64,000 bases of DNA, from positions 744,001-808,000 of the forward strand of contig NZ_SMLH01000001.1 of NCBI RefSeq assembly GCF_004349315.1. The letters run 5' to 3'. The position numbers and the translations under genes were made by a program. Numbering within the stretch: position 1 is the stretch's first letter; every line of letters begins with the position of its first letter. The DNA comes from Flavobacterium ranwuense (GTDB lineage: Bacteria; Bacteroidota; Bacteroidia; Flavobacteriales; Flavobacteriaceae). This document shows, one piece after another, positions 56,522 through 64,000 of the stretch. The notes under the pieces were generated by a model. It was not told where the DNA came from. It ran no database searches and saw only the letters and a program-made list of their open reading frames with translations.

Positions 56522-57058
56522 ATGTCAAAAACAAACAACATTGTATTTAAAAGCTTGCATATTGTGGCTTGGGTCATCTTCGTTGGCTTGTGCATTGAGG
56601 TTGGAGGTTTGATAGTCAATTTCATTTTCAGTCTCTATAAACCTGAATTTATCCAAAATCTTTATCAAAAGTTGGACTTAAGTGAAATGTATGAACGTAG
56701 TAAATGGGCTTTTTTCAGTATGTATAGTTTTATACTTGTCATAGCGATTTTGAAAGCTGTCCTATTTTATGTAGTCATCAGATTAGTGAGCAAGATTGAT
56801 TTGTCAAAACCATTCAACAGCTTTGTTTCGAGACAAATTTCACAAATTAGTTACTACACTCTTTCAATTGGACTATTAAGTTACATAGCTCGACAGTCAG
56901 CTAAGAATTTAGTGCATCGTGGTTTTGTTACCGACAACTTAAACCAGTTTTGGGCAGATAGTCAAGCATTTATTTTGATGGCGGCTGTAATCTACGTTAT
57001 TGCGACTATCTTCAAAAAGGGAATAGATATTCAAAACGAAAACGATTTAACTGTTTAA
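56522..57058 (+). CDS. DUF2975 membrane protein
   Basis: The 178-residue protein has four predicted membrane helices (about 12-35, 62-86, 110-128, 142-162). It has the DUF2975 pattern of a paired start (LHIVAWVIFVGLCIEVGGL), a central VIRLVSKIDLSKPFNSFVSRQI and a short basic tail. DUF2975 proteins are nearly always followed by a small HTH regulator, as here three bases on. The function is unknown. Confidence 0.85.
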   Translation: MSKTNNIVFKSLHIVAWVIFVGLCIEVGGLIVNFIFSLYKPEFIQNLYQKLDLSEMYERSKWAFFSMYSFILVIAILKAVLFYVVIRLVSKIDLSKPFNSFVSRQISQISYYTLSIGLLSYIARQSAKNLVHRGFVTDNLNQFWADSQAFILMAAVIYVIATIFKKGIDIQNENDLTV

Positions 57059-57061
57059 GCT

Positions 57062-57271
57062 ATGCCAATAATAGTAAACTTAGATGTGATGATGGCAAAA
57101 CGGAAAATTTCTCTGAATGAACTTTCTGAAAGAGTTGATTTAACATTATCTAACCTTTCAATCTTAAAGACAGGAAAGGCAAAAGCAATCCGTTTTACCA
57201 CCTTAGACGCAATTTGTAAAGCCTTAGACTGTCAACCAGGTGACATTTTAGAATACATTAATGACAATTAA
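57062..57271 (+). CDS. Small Cro/C1-type helix-turn-helix regulator
   Basis: The 69-residue protein is a bare XRE helix-turn-helix (KISLNELSERVDLTLSNLSI, then LDAICKALDCQPGDILEYI). It belongs to the YozG/HTH_26 type that accompanies DUF2975. It is translationally close to that gene and probably regulates the pair. Confidence 0.9.
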   Translation: MPIIVNLDVMMAKRKISLNELSERVDLTLSNLSILKTGKAKAIRFTTLDAICKALDCQPGDILEYINDN

Positions 57272-57456
57272 AAAACAACGAACCGCTAAAACAGCTAAGT
57301 TTTCGTTGCGTGCGTATCACAAAACAATGAAAACTGTGTTGAACAGAATTGATTACACGTCCGTTACACTATGGAGTTATCGTTATTTTTAGAGGGATTT
57401 ACATAGCTACAGGAAGTCTTCATCATCGTATGTGCTGTGCAAGCGCCTTTAACTTT

Positions 57457-57500
57457 GCGCTTATTCTTGCATTATAAAAGTTGTTAAAAAGAATAAGTGC
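57457..57500. repeat. Inverted repeat in the DUF2975/57534 convergent region
   Basis: Arms gcgcttattctt and aagaataagtgc pair over 12 bp with one G-T mismatch. It may end either convergent transcript. The stretch 57272-57456 holds nothing else recognisable. Confidence 0.6.
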
Positions 57501-57533
57501 AATTATTAGATAGTTAGTTAAAAAATAATAGCC

Positions 57534-57890
57534 CTAATTCATTCCCTCTCCATACAAATAATCATCCAAATTTATTTTAAACAAAGTGCCTTCCACCAAA
57601 TCTTTTACGGCATCTAATTCTTCCATGGAAACGGCCAAATCAATTTGGGAACAAGGCGTTTTTAGTAAAAATTTGTGGCATTTGTTTTTCAGTTCACAAT
57701 CGTCGCAACATCTGTTTTGGATATAGCTGTCCTCAATACAACGTTTAAATAGTTGCAGTTCCTGCTGGGTAAAATAAAAACCCATTTCTCTAAAAACCAG
57801 TTGAACTTTGTCGAGCACAATAGCATTGTCTTTTCTCCAGTAAAAAGCCGTGCCTAAATTGTTATGATATATTTGTTTTATTTCTTGCAT
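57534..57890 (-). CDS. Cysteine-rich conserved protein of unknown function
   Basis: The 118-residue protein has no signal peptide. Its centre is Cys-rich (SYIQNRCCDDCELKNKCHKF, and Cys in LKTPCSQID), a CC-x2-C-x5-C arrangement that could bind zinc or an iron-sulfur cluster. Flanking parts are helical with acidic ends. I recognise it as a small flavobacterial conserved hypothetical protein, with no function. Upstream at 57906-57934 is an 11-bp inverted repeat that overlaps its -7 box. Confidence 0.75.
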   Translation of the reverse strand: MQEIKQIYHNNLGTAFYWRKDNAIVLDKVQLVFREMGFYFTQQELQLFKRCIEDSYIQNRCCDDCELKNKCHKFLLKTPCSQIDLAVSMEELDAVKDLVEGTLFKINLDDYLYGEGMN

Positions 57891-57905
57891 GTCGAATCTG
57901 TTTGA

Positions 57906-57934
57906 AACAAATATAAGTATTATTTATATTTGTT
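57906..57934. promoter_or_regulatory. Inverted repeat at the promoter of the Cys-rich gene
   Basis: Arms aacaaatataa and ttatatttgtt are exact complements separated by seven bases. The left arm contains the minus-strand -7 element TATATTTG (57915-57908). The spacing and symmetry suit a dimeric regulator, though AT richness makes chance possible. Confidence 0.45.
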
Positions 57935-57961
57935 CTAAATAATAAAACATAAAAAAGGCAT

Positions 57962-58001
57962 AAAAAAAGTCGGTAAGGAATCTTAAGATTATTTTACCGA
58001 C
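57962..58001 (-). terminator. Terminator of the recJ-MFS operon
   Basis: On the minus strand gtcggtaa/ttaccgac pairs over 8 bp around a second pair (aatctt..aagatt), followed by a T-run (ttttttt). Confidence 0.85.
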
Positions 58002-58033
58002 GGGTTTTAGGAAGTATTTTTTAAATCGATTTA

Positions 58034-59302
58034 TTATTCGCTCTTTTCATGTTCCTCAATATCTTTTTGCAAGTCCAGTTTTCTAAAAGTAGGTGATACG
58101 GCTCCGGTAAGAAATACGGTGATCAATGTCATGCTTCCGCCAAAGACTACTGCGCTAACAGTTCCCATCAGTTTTGCAGTTAATCCGCTTTCAAAAGCAC
58201 CCAATTCATTAGATGAACCCACAAAAATAGAATTCACGGCTGCAACTCGGCCTCGCATATGATCAGGAGTCTTCAATTGCAAAATAGTTTGGCGTATCAC
58301 CACCGAAATCCCGTCAAAAACACCGCTTAAAAATAAAGCCGCAACAGACAACCAAAAAATCGACGAAAGCCCAAAAATGATAATACAAATCCCAAACGCA
58401 AAAATTGCCGACAGCAGTTTCATACCTGCATTTTTGGTAAAAGGAATATAAGCGGAGATTATCAACATCAAAAAAGCACCAACTGCGGGAGCGGCTCTCA
58501 AAACGCCAAATCCTTGTGGCCCTACTTTTAAAATATCTTGTGCAAAAATGGGTAACAACGCAACGGCTCCTCCAAAAAGAACGGCAATCATGTCCAATGA
58601 TAAAGCGCCTAAAATCGTCTTATTGTTGAAAACAAATTTCACACCTTCTTTCAAACTTTCCATAATGGGTTCGCCAATTTTTGGATTCAAAATAGGCTTC
58701 GTTGCAATCTGGGTTAAAGCGATTAAAGCAAAAAGTGAACATCCCAAAACGATTGACATCGACCAATGAACACCAATCCAATTGATCGAAAAACCGGCTA
58801 CCGCAGGACCTAAAACTGAACTTATTTGCCAAACGGAACTGCTCCATGTGGCAGCATTGGGATATATTTTTTTAGGAACAATCAATGCCAAAAGAGAAAA
58901 TATGGTCGGGCCAAGAAAAGCACGGACCAATCCTCCTAAAAACACGAAAAAGTAAATAGAATATAAAATGGTTTGAGTAGAAAAGTCTTTTATAAACGGT
59001 GGCCACGTAAATAGAAACAAGCCCAAACTAATAATTGAAAACCCTAAAATACATTTAAAAAGCAATCCTTTTTTCTCTTTCTGATCGACAATGTGCCCGG
59101 CAAATAAAGCCATCGAAATAGCCGGAATAACTTCCATTAATCCAATGATACCTAGCGATAGTGGGTTTTTGGTCAAACTGTAAACTTCCCATTCAATGAC
59201 GATAAATTGCATGGACCAGCCAAAAACCATGGCAAACCGCAACAACAAAAAAATATTGAATTCTTTATAACGCAACGCCGAATAAGGGTCTTTTTTTTTC
59301 AT
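58034..59302 (-). CDS. MFS transporter
   Basis: The 422-residue protein has about twelve membrane helices. MFS motif A-like loop GHIVDQKEKKG lies between helices 2 and 3. The N- and C-halves resemble the MFS_3 (EntS-like) exporter group. RAAPAVGAFLMLIIS and HMRGRVAAVNSIFVG are typical of that group. The substrate is unknown. It follows recJ by 10 bases on the same strand. Confidence 0.9.
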   Translation of the reverse strand: MKKKDPYSALRYKEFNIFLLLRFAMVFGWSMQFIVIEWEVYSLTKNPLSLGIIGLMEVIPAISMALFAGHIVDQKEKKGLLFKCILGFSIISLGLFLFTWPPFIKDFSTQTILYSIYFFVFLGGLVRAFLGPTIFSLLALIVPKKIYPNAATWSSSVWQISSVLGPAVAGFSINWIGVHWSMSIVLGCSLFALIALTQIATKPILNPKIGEPIMESLKEGVKFVFNNKTILGALSLDMIAVLFGGAVALLPIFAQDILKVGPQGFGVLRAAPAVGAFLMLIISAYIPFTKNAGMKLLSAIFAFGICIIIFGLSSIFWLSVAALFLSGVFDGISVVIRQTILQLKTPDHMRGRVAAVNSIFVGSSNELGAFESGLTAKLMGTVSAVVFGGSMTLITVFLTGAVSPTFRKLDLQKDIEEHEKSE

Positions 59303-59312
59303 AACAAAAGAA

Positions 59313-61004
59313 TCATTCTTTAATATCTCGCAATCGCAATTGCAAACTTAATTTACCTTTCCATTCGTTTTCATCGATGCAATACACGGCTTGAAAAGGT
59401 TTTTGATGGGTAGTCAGTTCGATTTTGTTTCCCAAATTAAAACCAATTGCAGCGATGCCTTCGGAGTTATTTTGTTTGACAAAAAGTTTTAAATGTTCGT
59501 CTTCTTGTCCAAGAGGTTTTCCATAACCGGTGTCTTTGATGTTTTTGGTCAGGAAAATTGGCGTCATATTTTGCGGTCCGTACGGTTCAAATTGCTTCAG
59601 AATCCGGATTAATTTGGGAGTAATATCAGCAAAATTAATCTCGGCATCAACTGCAATTTCGGGTGTCAACATATCCGGATGAATGGTTCTTTCGACTTCT
59701 TTTTCGAAAGCGTCTTTGAAGATTTGATAATTTTCTGCCGCTAAAGTCATTCCCGCAGCATACATGTGACCGCCAAATTGTTCCAAATGTTCCGTACACG
59801 CTTCGAGGGCATTATAGACATCAAATCCTTTTACGGAACGTGCCGAAGCCGCATATTTATCGCCGCTTTTGGTAAAAACGAGCGTAGGACGATAATAGGT
59901 TTCTATCAATCGGGAAGCGACAATTCCAATCACGCCTTTGTGCCAATCTTTTTGAAAAACTACCGAGGTAAAACGTTCTTTTTCATTGTTCTCCTCAATT
60001 TGTTGTAACGCTTCTTTGGTGATTAATTTGTCTAAATTCTTTCGCTCCGAATTATACGCTTCAATTTCTGAAGCAAATTGTTGGGCTTGTTCAAAATCAA
60101 ATTCGGTTAATAATTCCACGGCATGGTTGCCGTGTTTGATGCGTCCGGCAGCATTTATTCTGGGTGCGATAATGAAAACAACATCGGTAATATCTAAGGT
60201 TTGTTTTTTTATTTGGTGTATGATGGCTTTGATTCCCGGCCTTGGGTCAGAATTGATGACTTGCAATCCAAAATAAGCCAGCACCCGATTTTCTCCGGTC
60301 ATCGGAACGATATCAGCAGCAATCGCAGCCGAAACTAAATCCAGATACGGAATCAAATCATCGATTGTCTGGTTTCTGTTTTTTCCCAATGCCTGAATCA
60401 ATTTGAAACCTATTCCACAACCACACAATTCATCATAAGGATAGTTGCAATCGTCTCGTTTTGGGTCGAGAACGGCAACGGCTTCCGGTAAGAATTCACC
60501 GGGTCTGTGGTGGTCGCAAATGATAAAATCGATGTTTCGTACTTTGGCGTAAGCCACATGATCGATGGATTTTATACCGCAATCCAAAGCAATGATGAGT
60601 GAAAATCCATTGTCATCAGCAAAGTCGATTCCCTTAAATGAAATTCCATAACCTTCGTCATAACGATCCGGAATATAGGTCGCCACGTTTGGATAATACG
60701 TTTTTAAATAGGAAGAAACGAGAGAAACTGCAGTGGTTCCATCGACATCATAATCGCCAAAAACAAGAATATTTTCCTCATTTTTAATTGCTTTTTCAAT
60801 TCGAGCGACTGCTTTTTCCATATCTTTCATCAAATACGGATCATGTAAATCTTCTAAACTCGGACGAAAAAAACGTTTGGCATCTTCAAAAGTTTCAATG
60901 CCGCGTTGCACTAATAAAGTGGCCACAAAATCTTCTACATTCAAAGCTTTCGCCAAATTTCTTACGGTATCTTCGGAAGGTTTTGATTTGAGGGTCCAAC
61001 GCAT
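59313..61004 (-). CDS. recJ: Single-stranded-DNA-specific exonuclease RecJ
   Basis: The 563-residue 5'-3' exonuclease has the DHH domain motifs VFGDYDVDGTTA, ALDCGI and ICDHHRPGE, then the inter-domain helix and DHHA1 motifs INAAGRIKHGNH and FGGHMYAAGMTL. A C-terminal OB fold is present (AVDAEINFADITPKLIRIL onward). It acts in recombination repair and mismatch repair. The MFS gene follows directly, so they share a transcript. Confidence 0.96.
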   Translation of the reverse strand: MRWTLKSKPSEDTVRNLAKALNVEDFVATLLVQRGIETFEDAKRFFRPSLEDLHDPYLMKDMEKAVARIEKAIKNEENILVFGDYDVDGTTAVSLVSSYLKTYYPNVATYIPDRYDEGYGISFKGIDFADDNGFSLIIALDCGIKSIDHVAYAKVRNIDFIICDHHRPGEFLPEAVAVLDPKRDDCNYPYDELCGCGIGFKLIQALGKNRNQTIDDLIPYLDLVSAAIAADIVPMTGENRVLAYFGLQVINSDPRPGIKAIIHQIKKQTLDITDVVFIIAPRINAAGRIKHGNHAVELLTEFDFEQAQQFASEIEAYNSERKNLDKLITKEALQQIEENNEKERFTSVVFQKDWHKGVIGIVASRLIETYYRPTLVFTKSGDKYAASARSVKGFDVYNALEACTEHLEQFGGHMYAAGMTLAAENYQIFKDAFEKEVERTIHPDMLTPEIAVDAEINFADITPKLIRILKQFEPYGPQNMTPIFLTKNIKDTGYGKPLGQEDEHLKLFVKQNNSEGIAAIGFNLGNKIELTTHQKPFQAVYCIDENEWKGKLSLQLRLRDIKE

Positions 61005-61049
61005 AGTGATTTGGGATTTTAGATTTTGAAATTAGGATTTTAGGAACTC

Positions 61050-61116
61050 TAAAAAAAGAATAACCGTTAATTCGCTAATTGCGTCTGTCGATTTAATTTT
61101 CGAATTAGCGGTTTAA
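61050..61116 (-). terminator. Structured terminator of the hopJ-like gene
   Basis: On the minus strand cgctaatt pairs with aattagcg, with an outer pair gttaa/ttaac, followed by a T-run. It lies just downstream of the hopJ-like stop and upstream of recJ. Confidence 0.7.
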
Positions 61117-61121
61117 CTATT

Positions 61122-61466
61122 TTATTTCAAGACTAAAGCACTTCCGTAAAATGCAATTCCATCCCAACCGGTTTTCATGAAATTGCGAATGTTTTGATGA
61201 TCAGTTCCGTTTGGATTTTTTAAAACATCTTCGTAGTAATAGGCTCCAAAACAGGCTAATGTAGCTGTTTTTGATAAGTTATGAATTTCGGCGAAAGCAA
61301 ATAACTTGCAAGATCCTGAATTTTCTCCTGCGGTATTGTGTTGCAATCCGTTCTCAAATGCCGTTGAAGTAAAGTCGTAGTTTTCTTGAATTGTTGCAAT
61401 GGTTTCTGCAAAAGTGATAGATTCGGGTGTCTGCTTTAATTTTTCTAAAAAGGATTCTAAATTCAT
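61122..61466 (-). CDS. HopJ-family protein
   Basis: The 114-residue protein has the full pattern of the HopJ type III effector-named family: FAETIATIQENYDFTSTAF, GENSGSCKLFAFAEIH, LACFGAYYYEDVL and GWDGIAFYGSAL. Members are common in non-pathogens and there is no secretion system here, so the effector name is historical. Its role is unknown. It lies 14 bases after rsmI on the same strand. Confidence 0.9.
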   Translation of the reverse strand: MNLESFLEKLKQTPESITFAETIATIQENYDFTSTAFENGLQHNTAGENSGSCKLFAFAEIHNLSKTATLACFGAYYYEDVLKNPNGTDHQNIRNFMKTGWDGIAFYGSALVLK

Positions 61467-61480
61467 GGTGTATTTATAGG

Positions 61481-62194
61481 TTATTCTTCTTCCGAAAATT
61501 TACTTTTTTTAGGTTCTTTAGTGATTGATTTTCCACTGACCACGACGACGATTTCTCCTCTTGGTGCTATTTTATCAAAATGGACGACCACTTCTTTCAC
61601 CGTTCCGCGAACATTTTCTTCGTGCAGTTTGGATAATTCTCTGGAAACCGATATTTGACGGTCTTCGCCAAAATAGGTAATGAATTCCGCTAAAGTCTTC
61701 ACTAATTTATGGGGAGAAACATATAAAATCATCGTTCTTGTTTCTTCCGCTAAGGCTAAATATCGGGTTTGGCGCCCTTTTTTGTCAGGCAAAAAACCTT
61801 CGAAAACAAACTTGTCATTGGGCAAACCGCTGTTGACTAATGCCGGAACGAAAGCCGTTGCGCCGGGTAAACATTCGACGTCAATTCCGTTTTCAACACA
61901 AGCGCGGGTCAATAGAAAACCGGGATCCGAAATGGCTGGCGTTCCCGCATCTGATATCAAAGCGATGTTTTCTCCAGCTTTCAACCTCGAAATTAAATTC
62001 TCGATGGTTTTGTGCTCGTTGTGCATGTGATGGCTGTACATGTGCGTGCCAATTTCGAAATGCTTTAACAATTTTCCGCTCGTACGGGTGTCTTCGGCGA
62101 GAATCAAATCGACTTCCTTAAGAATCCGAATCGCTCGAAAAGTCATGTCTTCGAGATTGCCAATAGGCGTAGGAACGATGTATAATTTTGACAT
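61481..62194 (-). CDS. rsmI: 16S rRNA 2'-O-ribose C1402 methyltransferase
   Basis: The protein has 237 residues from ATG at 62194; an upstream TTG-or-ATG extension of seven residues (MYLIILS) is less likely because MSKLYIVPTPIGNLEDMTF is the standard start. It belongs to the tetrapyrrole-methylase fold, with ISDAGTPAISDPGFLL and GLPNDKFVFEGFLPDK. It methylates C1402 in the decoding centre. HopJ-like follows in the same operon. Confidence 0.95.
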   Translation of the reverse strand: MSKLYIVPTPIGNLEDMTFRAIRILKEVDLILAEDTRTSGKLLKHFEIGTHMYSHHMHNEHKTIENLISRLKAGENIALISDAGTPAISDPGFLLTRACVENGIDVECLPGATAFVPALVNSGLPNDKFVFEGFLPDKKGRQTRYLALAEETRTMILYVSPHKLVKTLAEFITYFGEDRQISVSRELSKLHEENVRGTVKEVVVHFDKIAPRGEIVVVVSGKSITKEPKKSKFSEEE

Positions 62195-62271
62195 AGATAA
62201 AATAATTAAATACAAATTTTATAGAAAATCTGTATTTGTTCAAATGTATATTCAGAAAAATTCAAGGTAAT

Positions 62272-63267
62272 TTACAAGAATTTTTTCTCTATGACATCCA
62301 TAAAACGTTCTTCATACTCTTGTTTTCCTTCCCAGTTATTGTAGTCCGGTTTTACCATTTCCTGAATAAAATCTCTGGTTTCGTAGAACGTATCAAACGT
62401 GATTAATTGGTTTAAAACGCGGTTGTAATCTTCGCTGCTGTTTCCAAAAAGGTGTTTTATAAAAGCAATACGATCATTCAAATCAATATTGATTCCTTTG
62501 GCTAATTTTTCGTTCAGTGAAACTGTTTTTTGTTCAACTGCTTCAGCTTCTTCTTTGACAGGTAATGTTTTTTCTTCCTCAGCAACGATTTCTTTTGGAG
62601 TTTCGATTACTACTGCAGTAGGAATGTTTTCAATCTGTTGCACTTTTACAAACTGGGTATCATGGTAATTTCCGCCCAATAAATCTTCAAAAGAAATTTG
62701 TACTGGTTCCATTTTCTTTGGCACTTCCAGTTCCGTTTCTACTTCCTCTTCTTGAGATAATTCAAAAGCCGGTGTGAATGCAGCTGTTTCAGGTTCTGAA
62801 GTTTCTTTTTCCTCAGCAACTACTTCTTCCTCAATAACAGGTTCTTCAACAGGCTCTTCTTCTTTTTCTTCTTCCGCGGTTATTTCTTCATTAGAAATTG
62901 TTTCTTCCAAAGGAGCTTCAACGGCTTCTTCTTCCACAATACTCGTTTCAGATGCATCAGCAGTTTCTATTGTTTCTTCCAAAGGCGTTTCAACAATTTC
63001 TGGGGCAATAGTTTCTTCAACTGCAGCTTTGATTTCCGGCTGAATCGAATCCGTTTTGTCAAAAATAGATTCAATTTTTTGTTCTACTTCGGCAGCGCCA
63101 ATAGTTGGTTTTACCTCACTAAAGTGTTCGTCTACAAATCGTAAGACAGAAAGTTTTTCATATAATTTCTGCGTTTCCAGATATAATTGATTGATATCAG
63201 ATTTATTTTTTAGTTGTAATACTCTGTGTGCAATGCTGATTAAATCGGCTTCCAATTTTTTTTTCAT
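62272..63267 (-). CDS. Acidic protein with Glu-rich repetitive centre
   Basis: The 331-residue protein has a helical N-terminus (about 1-85). A very acidic Glu/Val/Pro-rich middle follows (about 86-175) with repeats such as TPLEETI and APLEETI. The C-terminal domain is conserved-looking (about 250-331, LNDRIAFIKHLFGNSSEDYN, NNWEGKQEYEERFMDVI). It has no signal peptide. It is a flavobacterial conserved hypothetical protein, usually near rsmI and tdk. The function is unknown; the Glu-rich centre is probably disordered. Confidence 0.82.
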   Translation of the reverse strand: MKKKLEADLISIAHRVLQLKNKSDINQLYLETQKLYEKLSVLRFVDEHFSEVKPTIGAAEVEQKIESIFDKTDSIQPEIKAAVEETIAPEIVETPLEETIETADASETSIVEEEAVEAPLEETISNEEITAEEEKEEEPVEEPVIEEEVVAEEKETSEPETAAFTPAFELSQEEEVETELEVPKKMEPVQISFEDLLGGNYHDTQFVKVQQIENIPTAVVIETPKEIVAEEEKTLPVKEEAEAVEQKTVSLNEKLAKGINIDLNDRIAFIKHLFGNSSEDYNRVLNQLITFDTFYETRDFIQEMVKPDYNNWEGKQEYEERFMDVIEKKFL

Positions 63268-63410
63268 AACTTTGAAATTATAGTGTGTTAGGCGGGTCTT
63301 TTTAATAAATATCTTCCTGGTTTTTATTTAGCATAAGGAAGAAGGAACCTTTGCTCGCATGATTTTATTTTTTAAATAAGAGCTCGCGAATCTCCGATTT
63401 AATAAAAATG

Positions 63411-63440
63411 TTATACTTTTGAAACGACGTAAAAGTATAA
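63411..63440. promoter_or_regulatory. Perfect inverted repeat and tdk promoter
   Basis: Arms ttatactttt (63411-63420) and aaaagtataa (63431-63440) are exact complements with a 10-base spacer. The left arm includes TACTTTTG (63414-63421), a perfect TAnnTTTG for tdk, which starts 90 bases later. The symmetric right arm could place a box for the opposite gene. Confidence 0.5.
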
Positions 63441-63511
63441 AATTTTTAAGTCGGTTTTATCCATTACAAAGTAATAAAAACTATTCATTTTTTAAGTCAG
63501 AAAAATACAAA

Positions 63512-64000
63512 ATGTTTCTCGAAAATACAGTAAATCATAAAGAACAATTTGGTTGGATCGAAGTCATTTGTGGCTCCATGTTTTCGGGTAAAACCGAGGA
63601 ATTGATCCGTCGTTTGAAAAGAGCGCAGTTTGCCAAGCAAAAAGTAGAAATTTTCAAACCTGAAATAGATACACGCTATCATGACGATATGGTAGTTTCG
63701 CATGACGCTAACGAAATTCGTTCCACGCCCGTTCCCGCTGCCGCAAATATTGCTATTTTGGCGCAAGGTTGTGATGTGGTAGGAATTGACGAAGCACAAT
63801 TTTTTGATGACGAAATTGTCAAAATTTGTAACGATTTGGCCAATCAGGGAATCCGTGTCATTGTTGCCGGACTCGATATGGATTTCAAGGGAAATCCTTT
63901 TGGCCCGATGCCCGCACTAATGGCCACTGCCGAATATGTTACCAAAGTGCACGCCGTGTGTACCCGCACCGGAAATCTGGCGAATTACAGTTTCCGTAAA
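63512..64000 (+). CDS. tdk: Thymidine kinase (3' end outside window)
   Basis: 163 codons are present from ATG at 63512. The Walker [16 protein letters not shown], the Asp-rich [12 protein letters not shown] and the lasso region [20 protein letters not shown] identify a type II thymidine kinase. The zinc-binding Cys of the lasso (HAVCTRTG) is seen, and the second half of that domain lies beyond the window. It salvages thymidine to dTMP. Confidence 0.96.
   Translation, partial: MFLENTVNHKEQFGWIEVICGSMFSGKTEELIRRLKRAQFAKQKVEIFKPEIDTRYHDDMVVSHDANEIRSTPVPAAANIAILAQGCDVVGIDEAQFFDDEIVKICNDLANQGIRVIVAGLDMDFKGNPFGPMPALMATAEYVTKVHAVCTRTGNLANYSFRK

Noticed and set aside
61122..61466. HopJ-like gene as evidence of a type III secretion effector
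   Set aside because: The family name is historical. There is no type III machinery in the window and the gene sits in a housekeeping operon with rsmI.

Overview
The window looks like chromosomal DNA of a Flavobacterium-type member of the Bacteroidota. The evidence is the low GC content outside one repeat gene, promoters of the Bacteroidota form (TTG or TTTG near -33 and TAnnTTTG near -7), almost no Shine-Dalgarno sequences, a type IX secretion (T9SS) and gliding type C-terminal domain, PorP/SprF and OmpA-like envelope proteins, and familiar flavobacterial gene orders such as DUF177-rpmF-fabH-accB-accC.

Layout. 1-5300 holds the end of an OmpA/TSP3 porin-like protein, an AddB-like nuclease, a small membrane protein with an ABC ATPase, and an alpha/beta hydrolase. 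5500-11000 holds an AIM24-family protein, an Xaa-Pro aminopeptidase and a large secreted BNR/VPS10-type propeller. 11000-15600 is a glyoxylate-shunt module: isocitrate lyase and malate synthase, divergent from a RamB/ScfR-like regulator. 15890-19400 is a three-gene succinate dehydrogenase/fumarate reductase operon. 19500-24500 holds a secreted protein, a nitrilase-family amidase, an Ig-like lipoprotein, methylmalonyl-CoA epimerase, a CAU-anticodon tRNA, a small C-terminally anchored (PID-CTERM-like) protein and riboflavin synthase. 24520-29520 holds pdxA and the DUF177-rpmF-fabH-accB-accC fatty-acid cluster. 29780-34290 holds two tandem PepSY-like secreted proteins and a sigma-54 response regulator convergent with a hybrid histidine kinase. 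34400-38400 holds an S9 peptidase, a FAD oxidoreductase and a monofunctional transglycosylase.

38400-53720 is the accessory part. It starts with a NarL-type regulator whose receiver lacks the phospho-acceptor Asp, followed by a decayed sensor-kinase remnant. A 10-kb gene for a 3333-residue T9SS-exported adhesin comes next, with four N-terminal modules, 19 near-identical DUF11 repeats, 2 divergent ones and a gliding-type C-terminal domain. Its operon partners are PorP/SprF-like and OmpA/TPR/PD40 proteins, which probably attach or help export it. The final 10 kb returns to housekeeping: tRNA-Ala, enoyl-CoA hydratase, queD, lpxH, DUF2975 with an HTH protein, an MFS exporter, recJ, hopJ-like, rsmI, an acidic protein and the start of tdk.

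Nothing here is a CRISPR array, prophage or insertion sequence. The less ordinary signals are the homogenised adhesin array, the altered regulator beside a dead kinase gene, and several families of hairpin-forming intergenic repeats.
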